This document shows, in pieces, positions 46,771-58,453 of a stretch of 64,000 nt of DNA (position 1 is the stretch's first letter; every line of letters starts with the position of its first letter). The stretch is from Gliomastix tumulicola. Taxonomy: Eukaryota; Ascomycota; Sordariomycetes; Hypocreales; Bionectriaceae. The notes beneath the pieces were generated by a model. It searched no databases. It was not told the DNA's origin and saw only the letters and a program-made list of their open reading frames with translations. The stretch spans positions 4,026,409-4,090,408 of the forward strand of contig BCHX01000005.1 of the NCBI GenBank assembly GCA_001599755.1. The letters run 5' to 3'. A program made the translations under genes and the position numbers.

Positions 46771-47332
46771 GAGAGGCTCAGGGAGAAGCGTGCTTCAATC
46801 GGTGTGTCGGATCAAGTGGTAGCGTGCAGCGTCGCCACGATTCGCGTGGATAAGAGTGTGAAAGGGAGGGATTGGAGGCCGTTGCCTGCTTGATCGAGAG
46901 AGGCGAAGCTGCAACTGTGTCGTGGAAGTACTCCAGAGCTGTAATGCGCAGAGAAGCGATTGTCAAGGGCTGTTGTCGAGGACGAAGAATGGAGGATTGA
47001 AGCAAGGTCGACGGATCCGGCTTGGGTCCATCCGCTTAGTCATCAAAACTTCCACCTCAATACCAGAGCCCTTCCGAGCGTCTGCAACAGTGGGCTTCGA
47101 TTCGTATTCGCTCGAAGAAAGAATACACAGGGCCCGTTTTCTGAGGCTACAATCACAAACGGCGGATTTCCTGCGAGACAATGGTCTTGATTTATTTGCA
47201 CTATGACTTTCGGCACATGATGTTCAGCTATCTAGATCTGGGTTGCAAGCCACCAGTATTGCTCTGAAACCACAACGAGGTCTAACCAACAAGCTAGCCA
47301 TGAATGAAGTCAGGAGCTTCTTGGCCACTGCC
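46771..47332. other. Gap between HET relic and transporter
   Basis: No gene recognised; 3' flank of the transporter. Confidence 0.5.
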
Positions 47333-49445
47333 TTAGTGCGCAAAGCGGAAGTCCAACCGCTTGTTACCCTCGTCCTTGGTTGTCTCGAGGTAGTGCCTTT
47401 TCTCCTCAGGCGTCATGGCGTCCCAAATCTTAGCACGGCTCTCATTCCTCCATATGTAGTACAGCTTCGTGAGCGTGTACAGGCATATGTTCATGCATGT
47501 GACGGCGATCAGATTCTTGTTCCCATTCCGGTAGCGCGGAGCGTCGTCTTTCTGGTACACGTTGGACGCAATGACGGCGCAGGCCTGGACAGACATGTTG
47601 TACATGGCTGCCGAGACTGTTCGCAGGCGCACTGCATTGGAATTTCGTGAATTCCAACTGACTTGGATGGCATGGGCTAGTCGCGATGTCAGTACATGCA
47701 TTGGTTGATGTTGATTGAGCGACTCACAAGATGGACTGCACAACAGTAGTGCAAGTAAAGTGTAGGCCACCCATTGGTTCAGCTTGGTGGTGTCTACATA
47801 ATACAGAACGATCAGGAAGATGAGCTTCCAGAACTGCACCGTCATGGCCGTAAAGGACCTCTCGTTCCACTTCTCGGAAAGATACGTGAGGACGAAGAGT
47901 AGACTTGCGCTGACGAGTGTGCTCGGGATTGTGAGTAGGTTGGTGACGAGAACGTTGAATCCGAGTCGCCGAAGGTTGAGTGTAAAGTATTGGGTGGGAG
48001 GGACAACCGGGATCTGGAAGGTTAGGCCAAGGATATACAGCGGCCATACGTCGTAGTCTTTCAGAGAGGTCCAGAGCAGTTTGGGCGTGATCGGTTGCCT
48101 GTTATGCATGTCGCCTTTGCTGGGATCGTCTCGGATGACCCGATTGACCATGATGGTTTCCTCCCTAAACCTCATGAGCTTGGGTTATGTTATAGAGGTT
48201 TCTTCAGAACCAACCTTGAGTTGAACCATCCATCCTTGCCACGCAGGATGCCCGCCGTCTGGGTCGGTCCAGCGGGCATCAGAAACCAAGAAAAGCCGCC
48301 AACGACGAGTGTCATGATGCCCTGCATTATCAGATCAGCATAAGCTTAGGAGACAGTCTTGATTTCAACATACCTCAAGGAGAAAGAGCCATCTCCAGCC
48401 AGCATAGCCGTGGAGGCCACGAAGCTGAAGGAGACCTGCTCCTAGAAAGCCACTAAGCACATCCGCAGCATTATAAGCTATCCAGAAGATAGCTAAGCGG
48501 ACAGACAACTCAGATGCCTTGTAGAAGTAGCTGAGGTACAGTATAGTCTTAAGGTGCATGTCAGTGTATGATATTTCGGGGTTGGCATGGCTGGGTGAGA
48601 ACTTACATCTGGGATGAAACCACCTTGCTATGAGAATCGTCAGCATATGATCTAGTCGATTGAATATTCCTTTACGGATGGGTTCACTCACAAAGATAGC
48701 CAACAAGGCCCGTGTTGCGTAGAAAGAGGATTTACCGCTGATAAAGAATTGACCCTGTGTCCCAGTCAGTGATGGGATGCTTGAAGGGGTTCAGTATACT
48801 CACAGCAGACACAATACTCCAAAGACACAACTGCATTGGAATCCATCGGTCTGGCCCCAAGTATTTGCTAACAAGCTGAGACGGGAGCTCGGCGCAGAGG
48901 AAGGTGAGTTTGAAGATGGTGTTGCCCATGTTCATGTCTGTACAAGGGTCAATATACTTGAACAATATCCAGAACAAATAATACTTACGATTCGTGTTCA
49001 GACCGAGGTCTCCCAAGAAGTTGTCGGACACCGCCTGGGAAATGTTGGACCGATCAAGCTCTAGCGCCATGAACATGATGCAGGCCCAGGACAGGATGCG
49101 CCAGTCAATTTTCCGGATAATTCTTCGCTCTTCGTTGACAGTCCACCTTGCAGAGGGATCAAATCGGTGGATGTTTTCCCAGTCGGAGCGCGGCTGATAG
49201 AGTGGTGCCAGGTTCTCGTCATCGTATACAGACCGTTCCGTAGCAATGGCATCGCCGTCGGCGGGTGTGCGACTTTGCCACCAGTTTCGACCTTCACTTG
49301 GCTCAGCCAGCGGGAGATCATTCTGTGCAGCAGTGACAGTCACGGCGGAGAGGCCCTTGTCTAACACGGAGTTAGCTGGGCTCGAACCTCTCGGGGAGGA
49401 CTCGTCCGCGCTCGACTGCGCTCTGAGGTCCGTCTCGTGAGCCAT
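47333..49445 (-). CDS. MFS transporter, Dal5/Soa1-like anion:cation symporter
   Basis: Eight exons: 49,445-48,989, 48,937-48,804, 48,754-48,692, 48,627-48,607, 48,547-48,374, 48,321-48,215, 48,170-47,728 and 47,676-47,333; 580 aa with all frames kept. After a long hydrophilic N-terminus come the family motifs ALELDRSNISQAVSDNFLGD, GNTIFKLTFLCAELPSQL, KYLGPDRWIP, QGGFIPD, LYLSYFYKASEL, GWRWLFLLEG, MPAGPTQT, MVNRVIRDDPSKGDMHNRQ and HAIQVSWNSRNSN. These are characteristic of the anion:cation symporter group that contains yeast Dal5 (allantoate) and Soa1 (sulfonates). About 12 membrane segments are expected, at the plasma membrane. Exon 4 is only 21 bp and intron 6 only 44 bp. The gene is divergent from a TauD-type dioxygenase, so a sulfonate substrate is a reasonable inference. 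Confidence 0.92.
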
Positions 49446-50297
49446 GGCTTAGGGGAAAGATGCTGTCGAGTAGCTTGTCAGTTCTACACACAAGGGACAG
49501 CGAAGCCCGTGAATTTGTAGACCTAAACCCCTCCCGCAAGCACCTAATCTCTCCATAAATCTGCTATAAAATAGGTATTGCGTATCAACCTCCTTGGATG
49601 AGGACATCTTCCACTCGTCGACCTCGTTGGAGGCCCATCCGGGCAGTCGAAAGAATACTTGGGTCACAGAACCACACATTTTTGGTGTGTATATGACTCT
49701 AGCTTTCCTTCACCTACCTGCCATCCCCGAGGAGTGCTGATGGCCACGATCCATCCTTGAGTCGTCTCCAGCTGCAGCCCAGGCGCATGAATGCAACCAT
49801 GCCCCTGTTCGCCATGTCAACGTGCAATGACGGAATGTCGGCCAGTAGTTAGTTAATATATCGGAAGTCGGCTCCAGCCCCGGACTATTTGTACGTAAGG
49901 TGTACACCAAATGGATCTGGAGCCTGCCTCGGCCTGTGAGTCGAGCCCGAGCACGCCATTCTGCACGGAGATTGTGAACCAAGCTGGCATCCCACGCGTG
50001 GACCCAGAATCACATCACAGAGGGTGATGCGATCAAACCCCACTGATAAGGCATGCAAGCTGCTCAAATATCATCCAATAGCCCATCAAGATGCAGCATT
50101 CCGTAACTGGACCTTCGTATTGTGTGCTTTTGGCGTGGTGGTGTTCGCTTGTCTGACAGATTGCACCACATGTCGGAAGTCGGGGAGGGGCGCGGCCGAT
50201 TGATAAGTCGGAGTGGTGACTTGTTTTGCTTAAATAGCTTTTGCCTCACAAGGAACTCGATACTGGACAGGCCTTCGTGGAAGTCAACAGTTTCAAG
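49446..50297. promoter_or_regulatory. Divergent promoter region, transporter and dioxygenase
   Basis: 852 bp between two start codons pointing away from each other. It contains the 10-bp palindrome CCACGCGTGG (49,992-50,001) and an AT-rich TTAAATAG about 65 bp before the dioxygenase ATG. No coding signal. Shared regulation of the pair is inferred from layout only. Confidence 0.5.
49992..50001. promoter_or_regulatory. Palindrome CCACGCGTGG
   Basis: Perfect 10-bp palindrome midway between the divergent transporter and dioxygenase genes. It could be a dimeric regulator site; no known factor is assigned. Confidence 0.3.
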
Positions 50298-51502
50298 ATG
50301 TCTACTACTACCACCACCACGACCACCACCCAACCGGCTCTGGTTTCGCACATCAAGTCGGAGACCAGACAATACCCTGAGCCTCTGAAACCCTCCGGCG
50401 CCCTCGATGCCTTTGAGCATTTCGACGTGACACCCGTGATTGGCCGTGAATATCCCAAGGTCAACCTAGTTAACGATGTCATCAACGCCGAAAATGCGGA
50501 CGAGCTCATCCGAGACCTTGCCATCAACAGTATGTCCCATTCCACGAGCCGCGTTATGTAACATTTGCTGACACAGACAAGTCTCTCGCAGAGGTGTAGT
50601 CTTCTTCCGCGCACAAGACAACCTCACCGACGAGCTTCACAAAACACTGAACCTGCGACTTGGCCAGCTCGTTAACAAACCTGCTGAGTCCACACTCCAT
50701 ATCCACCCGCTTCTCAACGGAACCCATGAGTTTGGAGTCCCCGACAACGAAATCAGCATCATCTCCTCGCAAGGCTTCGGACTCCATGCCCAGCAGGAGA
50801 AAGACCGCGATGACCGCAAGGGCGGTGCGGCATCATGGCACAGCGATATCCAGTTCGAGCCGTTCCCAGCTGACTACACCAGCTTGAGACTGACGGAACT
50901 GCCGCCGAGCGGTGGTGATACGCTGTGGGCCTCTGGCTACGAGCTGTACGACCGCTACAGCGACGCCTATCGTCAGTTCTTCGAAGGGCTGACAGCCACG
51001 TTCTCTGGAGATGGCTTCCTGAAGGCGGCGGCAGAGCAGCCGGACAAGTTCAAGATTTACGAGGAGCCCCGCGGGAACCCTGCCAATATTGGGGCGGAGC
51101 TCAAAGCTGTCCACCCGGTTGTACGAACGAACCCTGTCACAGGTTGGAAGTCGATCTTTGCGATTGGCAACTTCCCAAAGCGCATCAACGAGCTGAGCGC
51201 CCGCGAGAGCGACGAGCTCTTGAAGACGTTCTACAAGAGGATTGAGGAGAACCACGACCTCCAGGTCAGGTTTAAGTGGGTGAATAAGAACGATATTGGT
51301 ACGTGTTTTTGTCTATTTGTCATAGAGCTATAGCTAACATCTTACAGCATTCTGGGACAACCGCAGCGTTTTCCACAGTGCAACGAACGACTACGATGGG
51401 CTGGGCCAGCGTACCGGCCATCGTGCCGTCGGTATCGGAGAGAAGCCGTACTTGGATCCTCAGAGCAAGTCGAGGACCGCAGATTTGAGCAGCAGTAAAT
51501 AG
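50298..51502 (+). CDS. TauD/TfdA-family alpha-ketoglutarate dioxygenase (Jlp1-like)
   Basis: Three exons: 50,298-50,529, 50,582-51,298 and 51,348-51,502 (introns 52 and 49 bp), 367 aa. The first intron ends at a CAAG acceptor, because the CACAG just before would run into a stop. The product is a non-heme Fe(II) enzyme: the HxD pair is H164 and D166 (WHSDIQFEP), the distal His is H326 (RSVFHSA) and the arginine for alpha-ketoglutarate lies in QRTGHRAV (R338/R342). GVVFFRAQD is the usual N-terminal motif. Yeast Jlp1 and bacterial TauD release sulfite from taurine and alkyl sulfonates. The start ATG gives a poly-Thr N-terminus encoded by an ACC/ACT repeat; a longer frame upstream opens with ATG at 50,241 but lacks conservation. 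It probably works with the divergent transporter in sulfur acquisition. Confidence 0.92.
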
Positions 51503-52179
51503 AGCGTAGTATCTGTAACAGCATTGTGCAGATTCAAGAAATCCGTACCAATTTCCGTGCTTCCACTCTGTGGTTCGACGGGCCCTCGGTCACCGTTTTG
51601 CTCGTCCTCCCCTCCGGGACCTCCGTCACCCTGAGGCCTGTCTGTAGATACTCACCCGCCTGGTCGACCATTTCCTCCTACACGGCCCGTTTCCCCAAGT
51701 ACTAGCCCTGCCAGTATTTGTGAGCCATGATCACTACAATCTCGTCGTCCGTACTTATTATATCCATGCCTTCCAAGCCTGGCAGCCAGTCCCTTAAGTC
51801 CTGGCGATCCTGGTGGCTCCGCTTCCATAAGCCGGGCCACCGTACCCTGCCACCTAGTCAAGCTTACACCATGCGACTCCGGCCGAGATGAGATGAGATG
51901 GGATCCCTGCTCACCGGCGTTAGCGACGATCTTTCCGAACCGTTGCACGAATGCGGTCAACAGTATCACGGCAGTCATCAGCACTAACCAGCGCGTACGC
52001 GAATTCTGAGGCGCTGCAAATTCGATCGCGTGGGCAATTTGAGCATGGGAGAAGAATAAATAGGAGACATTGCCGCAGCTGCTTCTGATATCTAAATGTT
52101 CAAATATCCTAGCATCGTTCGTTTGTTTCTCTCTTTTGTCCGTCGAGCATTGATTCCAATTCCATCCATCTTCGCGACA
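51503..52179. other. Intergenic, promoter of the CE5 gene
   Basis: No gene on either strand. The long minus-strand frame across 51,652-52,455 overlaps the esterase exon and is a shadow. A GATGAGATGAGATG run occurs near 51,886. Confidence 0.5.
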
Positions 52180-53178
52180 ATGCATGTTTTGCCAGTTCTC
52201 ACTCTCGCTGCCGCGGTTGTGACAGCCCAAAATGCCACGACCTGCTACGACGGACTCTACATCATCGTCGCGCGAGGCACCAATGAGGACCCAGGTACTG
52301 GCTTGTTCGGTGATATTGCCGATGAGCTTGCAAATCGCGTCTCCGGATCTGAAGTGCTTGGCCTGGACTACCCAGCCTCTCTGACGGATCCCATCTACAT
52401 CCGCTCTGTTAGGGAGGGAGGCGAGGCGATGAGGGAGGCTGTTGAAGGGTATCATGAGCAGTGCCCAGATGGACAGATCGTCGTGTTGGGATACTCCCAG
52501 GTATGAGGCCTTGAATGATACTAAGATAGGTGCGCATTAGTATAAAATTTTCTGACACGTTGAGTAGGGTGCACAGGTTTCTTTGGATGCGCTCTGTGGA
52601 GGCAGGTCGGAGGATGAAGTCCAAGTCATCTCCGAAGATATCATCGAGAGCAACGGTAAGTCCCCCTAGTTGAGGCTGCTTGCCAATGGCGCTGATCATC
52701 TTTCGATAGTTGTTGCTATGGTCATGTTTGGAGACCCATCTTTCGTTGCTGGCGCTTCTTACAATGCCGGAACAACGAACACTGACGGGGTACGCAATGG
52801 CACTTCCGATCCCTTTTCGCCCCGTTGAGGCTGTTCCCCGGTCAACCAGCTAACGGGAACCTGCAGATCTTCGATCGCGAGGACATTGCTGCCTGCGAGA
52901 CTCTCGGGCCAGCTCTCGTCTCCTATTGTGATGCAGGCGATACCTACTGCGATGGCGGCCACGAAAACAGCAGGGACCTCTCGGTTCATGGGGAGTACTT
53001 CGAGAAGTATCACGACGAGGTTCTGGACTTCATTATCTCTAGGTATGAGGGCAGCTCTGGGAACAGCGACGCGACTATCACGAGGACACCGGTCAGTGAG
53101 GGCGCTGCTGCAGGACTGGCTGTGGAGATGAAGTATCTGCTGCTGCTTGGCTTCGCCATGTGGTGGCAGCTGGCTTGA
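52180..53178 (+). CDS. CE5 cutinase/acetylxylan esterase, probably GPI-anchored
   Basis: Four exons: 52,180-52,500, 52,568-52,655, 52,710-52,789 and 52,867-53,178 (introns 67, 54 and 77 bp), 266 aa. The ATG at 52,180 starts a clean signal peptide (MHVLPVLTLAAAVVTAQ); an earlier in-frame ATG at 52,096 would spoil it. The alpha/beta hydrolase has GYSQ joined across the first intron to GAQ, giving the nucleophile S106, with D188 (DAGDTYC) and H204 (SVHGEY) completing the triad; IIVARGTNE holds the oxyanion start. The last 20 residues are hydrophobic after a Ser/Gly-rich stretch, fitting a GPI signal. The enzyme hydrolyses cutin or acetyl groups on xylan outside the cell; the two activities cannot be told apart here. 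Confidence 0.93.
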
Positions 53179-53795
53179 CCCTGAAGTAGAAACTCACGCC
53201 TTACTGTTATTTATAACTTAGATTCTCAGGCTCTCGAGGGTATAGCGAGAGCAGTGCAGCCTTACTACACAAGTTCAATCGGAAATACAATGCTCATGAG
53301 ACTTCATCAGCGCACGTCGTTGCGTAGACTACGGTGCAAGGCATAAACAAGACGCATTAGGACTGCTCAAGTTAGTGTGGGCCGGCTAGAGAGTGATGTT
53401 CACATGTGAAAAGAGGCTGAATAAACGAAAAGAAGTTTCGCTCCTCTTGAGCGTGTGAATCTGGCCGCCTTGTGTTGTTGTGGTGTGTGCGGCTAACCAA
53501 ATCAGCACGCCGAAATCACAGGCCAGCAGCCCAAATTCTCCCCTATAGAAACCACACAGGCTTTTCCACTGAGCAGCAATTTCCTTTTCTCTTTCAACCC
53601 TCACTCCCTGATTCGCGCAGCACAACACAAGTAGCTGATATTCATCACAAAGCATCAGCACTTTTTCCATCTACACTCGGGTCAGAGCCATCAATCATCA
53701 CCATCTATCATCACCAAACTTTCATCCTTTCTTCCCCGAACAGCCCTTTCCTTCCGCCCTGAAGCTCATCCGCATCGTTCTGAACAACCGCAACC
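53179..53795. other. Intergenic, promoter of the 444-aa gene
   Basis: No gene. The last 200 bp before the next ATG are rich in C and T (CATC, TTCC runs), like the leaders of well-expressed fungal genes. Confidence 0.55.
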
Positions 53796-55130
53796 ATGCC
53801 TCCTCGCAACAAGCCCCGCGTTTTCGACAAGATGGACTACTACGAGGTCATCTCCTGGACCTGTTCTCCTCCCCGTGACCTGCCCGAGCAGCTCGCTCCC
53901 ATCACCACCATCATCGAGGCAGTTCTCGACTGTGCCGCCAAGCTCGCCCATCGCGGCATCCCCTTCATCGATGAGCTTGCATCCGATGTCGCCACCCTCG
54001 CTATTCACCACCAATTCAACATCTGGCACTCGAAGAGTTACATCATGAGTGCTCACGAGGCCCATTTCATGGAGGTTGTTCGCGAGGAGTACGTGAAGCT
54101 GGTCGCCACCTTCATCTTCGCCCACCGCACCGAGCCGTACGACAACGAGACCGCCGCCAAGATGGAGCAGTTCTGGGATGAAGGGATCGATGAGCTGGAG
54201 ACTATTGATGAGATTTTCCTCAGAAACTGGGTCGACGCTGAGATTGATCGGAACCGCGTCGCTCACCACTTCTGGGACCGCTGCCACCAGGAGGTCGCGG
54301 CTCTCATCATCCTCACGAACATCCACCTCTCGGCCATCAGAGCTTGGATCAAGCTGAGCGGTGAAGCTGAGAACCTTTCCGTCGGCCACTGTCCTCTCTG
54401 CGCCATCGGCATTGACCCCCTCAACAGCGAGGACGGCTGTCGCCTCCGAAAGGGCACCCGGGCTCTCAAGAACGGTCTGCGAGGCGTGGCTTCCATGCTG
54501 CACCTCTGCTACTTCTACGCCATCGACCAGAACCATGGCCCGGCTCGCGCTGCTGGCCTCGCCGCAGGAACCCGCATCGGCAACCTCCTCACCAAACCAG
54601 AGACGATCATCACCATCACCGACTTGCTCAACCCCGTCGAGCACACCGTCCGCGTCAAGTGCCCCGAAGCCTCTGAGGACGATATCAACCTCGCCATCGA
54701 TTTGTCCCACGAGATCTCTCGCCAATACGTCAACCGCCTTCTCGCCAAGAAAGTTACCGAGAAGTACCAAGTCCGAAGCCTTCCACCTGCACAGGCCAAG
54801 ACCGGCCTCGATCCACGTGAGATCTACGAGATGGGTAAAGAGTGGCTCGTCAAGGTCAACAAGGCAGATCCGAAGCGAGGCAAAGCGGTGCAGGACGCCA
54901 TCTGCGGCGCACGTTACCTCGAGAAGAAGCAGGGCGGCACGCACAGCAAAGCCCAGCGACTGCTCATGGAGCGCGAGCGCAAGAGGGAGGAGGAGGAGGC
55001 GGCTAAGATGGCTGACGAGGTTGATGCCCAGATCATGAGCGAGGCTGAGGAGTATGAGAATTTGCCGACGCAGGGTTCTTGGCAGGAGTCCTGGCTGTCC
55101 TCTATCACCAATCTGTTTTCGCGCGGTTGA
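53796..55130 (+). CDS. Unknown 444-aa helical protein
   Basis: A single open exon with strong C-ending codon bias over its whole length and a CT-rich leader, so certainly expressed-looking. I do not recognise the family. The product is mainly helical and soluble; no signal peptide or membrane segment. A Cys group GHCPLCAIG...DGC near residues 202-217 might bind a metal. The C-terminal 70 residues form a charged helix (ERKREEEEAAKMADEVDAQI), probably coiled coil, ending in W-rich SWQESWLSSITNLF, which could be an amphipathic helix. Neighbours give no functional hint. Confidence 0.8.
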   Translation: MPPRNKPRVFDKMDYYEVISWTCSPPRDLPEQLAPITTIIEAVLDCAAKLAHRGIPFIDELASDVATLAIHHQFNIWHSKSYIMSAHEAHFMEVVREEYVKLVATFIFAHRTEPYDNETAAKMEQFWDEGIDELETIDEIFLRNWVDAEIDRNRVAHHFWDRCHQEVAALIILTNIHLSAIRAWIKLSGEAENLSVGHCPLCAIGIDPLNSEDGCRLRKGTRALKNGLRGVASMLHLCYFYAIDQNHGPARAAGLAAGTRIGNLLTKPETIITITDLLNPVEHTVRVKCPEASEDDINLAIDLSHEISRQYVNRLLAKKVTEKYQVRSLPPAQAKTGLDPREIYEMGKEWLVKVNKADPKRGKAVQDAICGARYLEKKQGGTHSKAQRLLMERERKREEEEAAKMADEVDAQIMSEAEEYENLPTQGSWQESWLSSITNLFSRG

Positions 55131-55525
55131 GTGATTTGCTTGAGGATGCCGTCGACAATGGGCATGGGTTTGTCATACGATTACGGTTTTTGTCACGCCA
55201 CGTTTGGCGATGGAGTTTATGGAGGAGATATTGACACAAAAGCGACGAACATTCCGCTGTGATGGATCTGGATTGATGGAGTTGTGGAACGGAATTTTCA
55301 TTGAAGGGGACATTTCATGAAGGAAGAAGAAGTGTGGTAACCAGAGACATGAGGAACGGATACTTTTTTTTAGAGTCAGTATAGGCTGGCATAGACAATA
55401 GAGCAGACAGATTTGCAGACTTGCATTGATGCACGACTCGTGCCTATAAATAGGAAGTCATTGGCCAAATTATTGGTGTTGGAGACATCAGATGTGACAG
55501 ATTACGATTCGTAACTGATGTGGTC
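55131..55525. other. Convergent intergenic region
   Basis: 3' flanks of the unknown gene and of the Zn2Cys6 regulator; relatively AT-rich, nothing else seen. Confidence 0.6.
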
Positions 55526-58050
55526 TTATGCAGATACAGGCGCAGCTCCCTCGGTAACGAAGCCATCGTCAAGTCGATCAGCCAAATCCAGCAACTCCTG
55601 CGGCGGCATCCCAGACATTCCATTCGTCACAAACGTATCCCAGAACGGATCGCCCAGCAAATCATCCGACAACTGAGGATCGTAGCTCGACTCTTGCAGA
55701 TAGTTGGCTGCCGGCGTCAGGCCCCAGGATTGCTCGGCAGGCGGACTAAGGGCAGACATGATGGCCTCGAGGTGGTTCAGCTCGATCTTCCGCAAGGGTG
55801 CTACGAGACTCCCGTCGGATATCATCTTGTCCAGCACGGACTCGATATCCTCCTGCCAGATATTACCATCTTGGAAGAGCGTGGGGCTGATCAGCCGGAT
55901 GAGGTGGAGGATGAAGGCTGATGAGTAGGCGGCGTCGAGCTGAAAAGGGAGGAAGGCATCTAGGAACACCGGGACTGTTAGCACATTCGAGTCAGCTTCA
56001 AGGCGGGCTTTCACTTACCTAGCATGTCCTCCTCACCCAGCACCCGTAGCATCTTGAGCACCGTCTGCGCAGAGTCGACGCACGAGTGTAGCAGCGATGC
56101 CACTGTCGGAGTGAGTGGGATGACCTGTGTAGGCTGTTTGTCGGTGTTCTCGATGTGCATCTGGAGCGCACACATGACCAAGGGTCTCGTTGACAAAACG
56201 ACACACTATTCTTCATTAGACCTGGCACTCAATGTGACCAGATGGGATGGAACTCACATGATGATATGATATCATGAGCTTCTGAGCCATCCGAGATGCC
56301 TTGGTGACAGAGCCCTGAAAGTGAGTGCGTAGCAGGTCTGTGATATCCTGGCACAGTCGAGCCAGGTCCCTGATGATGGACTGCGTGTTGGCAATGAGTG
56401 AGTTATCGAACTGCTGTCCAACGCCGTACACAGCTGCATATCACGACGTCAGCAGTGCCTCCTCATCATCTTGCGGGGGTGGCTTGTCAGCCTACTTGTT
56501 AAGATCCTCGCCGTCATCCGCGCAAGTCTAATCGTCAGGGTCATGCTCATAGCATCGATAGACTGACTCGTCTGAGAGGGCAGCTTCGCCGTGATGGTCT
56601 CATCGCTAATGGCGCTCGGGGCTCCGATCAGCGCGGAAAACTCCCGATCCAGCACGTACACAACCCAGAAGACGACAGTGCAGCGTCGCGCATACACGGG
56701 ATCGACGACCTGCTCGGGCATGTGGCGGTGCATACCCTCGACGATACACACCCGAAGGGCATGACTAATCTTATCAAAGAACGAACTGTTAGCGATATCA
56801 AGCGCATGGAGGATGGTCCGGACCACCGCCCGTGTCAATCCCTACATGATAATACGCTGCCACCCGCATATCCAGAGACTGGAAATACAGCGCCGCAAGA
56901 ACGAGCGTCTGCCCAGCCACAACCGGGTCAGGATACAGCGCCGACATATCCGGCAGCATTGCCATCGCCCTCAGCGCATACGCCGACCCCGGCGGACTCC
57001 TCTGGCTCCTCCCAAACGAGGGAAAGGCCTTCCCGAACGCGAGCACCAGCAGGAACAGCGCGAACCACGTCCGGTTCGTCCTGGCCTTGGCATAGGGATC
57101 CTCGTACAGCTCGTGGATGCCCCGCGTGAACTCGGACTCGTCGATGACGGCGAACAGGTTGCCGAGGTAGAACTTGGCGGTGCTGAGAAGGTGCAGTGCG
57201 TAGTCGAGCGGCGGGAGGTTGCTGACGTCTGGATCCTCGTCGGGCCGGAGAGGCGTCCAGTGCATGGGGAAGGCGCCTGAGTCGGGACGGTGCCAGGGAT
57301 CGGGGGCGGCTTCGGGGATACGTTTGCCGAGGAGGGCGAGGACGCGGCGGCAGAAGGACCAGGAGGATGTTGGGCCCATGTACCCTTGGCGGGTTGTTAG
57401 CAGGGTCTGTGTGACAGTGGTCATGTGAGGGAGGAGGGGGTGGGATACTCACAGTACCGGCCAGCGGCAGTGGCAAAGGTGTAGTCGTTGTCGGCCAGGG
57501 GATTCTGTCGAAAGCCCGGCTCAATGACATTCAATGAGGGCTCGGCCGCGGGTTCCGATCCCTCATGGCTCTGGAGTTGAGGCACAGATTGTGGTGATGG
57601 TGCGCGGGCAGCAATATCCGATGCCGGAAGTGAAGGGCGCCTCTCTGTGTGACCAGCAGGTGTTGTCGCGTCGGCTCTTCGGCCGAGTGGACTACTCAAG
57701 CCATGGCGGCTCTCAAGTTCCCTCAGATAGCTGCATACCATGTTCGTCAATGCCCGAAAGTAGAAGCAGTCAGTAGGAGCACGTGCCACGGAGCACATGC
57801 ACGCCGCCCTCACCTCTCTGGGACCGAGACCCGTTTGTCCTCAACCGCAAAGCGACATCGCTCCCCCTTCCTGCTGCACCGAAGGCAAGGTGGTGACCCC
57901 GAACACTTGACCTTCAACAGCCGACACCGATCGCACCTGTCTTGAAGTCAGTAAAACCATCAGCTGATCGGTGGGTGATACCAATCCACACACTTACGCC
58001 TTTGAACACTTGTCCCTGAGTTTCACATTGGCCCTCCGCGAGTTCGGCAT
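55526..58050 (-). CDS. Zn2Cys6 transcription factor with fungal-specific regulatory domain
   Basis: Eight exons: 58,050-57,998, 57,936-57,814, 57,730-57,453, 57,384-56,846, 56,769-56,496, 56,433-56,258, 56,205-56,019 and 55,974-55,526; 692 aa. The first intron splits the zinc cluster; joined, it reads CDRCRLLKVKC then CLRCSRKGERC (Cys at 19, 22, 29, 35, 38, 45), a perfect Zn2Cys6 binuclear cluster. YLRELESR after it may be the dimerisation linker. The middle is a Fungal_trans domain with ALRVCIVEGMHRHM and VVYVLDREFSALIGAPSAIS, and YHHCVVLSTRPLVM further on. The nuclear regulator's target is unknown; adjacent genes (unknown 444-aa protein, flavin-reductase-like protein) are candidates. Two introns end in AAG rather than CAG/TAG, chosen because only these keep the frame and the family motif. 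Confidence 0.92.
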
Positions 58051-58453
58051 AGTGATCCCAGCCGCAGTGCACGCGCCGACCAACCAAACATCGACGGGTG
58101 CTCGATATCTATGCGAGTGTTGCCGTCTGTCCAGCTCCCTCATCGGGACGCCCTTCCGACTTCTTATACCCAGCCCATATCATGGCCATGCCGTCATCGG
58201 AGGGGGTGCTAGGCCCGCGATAACAAAGACCGGCCAGGGGGGCTATTCTCGGAATGGCAAAGGCATGCGGATATATCGAAAGCTGACCGCCACATGGGCG
58301 GGTATTGGCGGGACATGTTATCTCTGTCAGAGCTAGCACGGGACCAAGGTTCCGTACGAACGCTTTGTGCGACTGTGCGGCGCGTAAGCGAGGCGGGCTC
58401 TATTCTCTAGCTGAATAGCGATGCTGGTACAGTGTCTTCTTGTCTATGTATGT
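58051..58453. other. Intergenic, promoter of the regulator
   Basis: No gene seen; 3' flank of the flavin-reductase-like gene on the right. Confidence 0.55.

Noticed and set aside
51652..52455. 267-codon minus-strand frame across the CE5 promoter and first exon
   Set aside because: Antisense to a well-supported secreted esterase; no motif.
53766..54944. 392-codon minus-strand frame opposite the unknown 444-aa gene
   Set aside because: No motif, opens without supporting context and lies entirely antisense to a frame with a better start, leader and codon bias.
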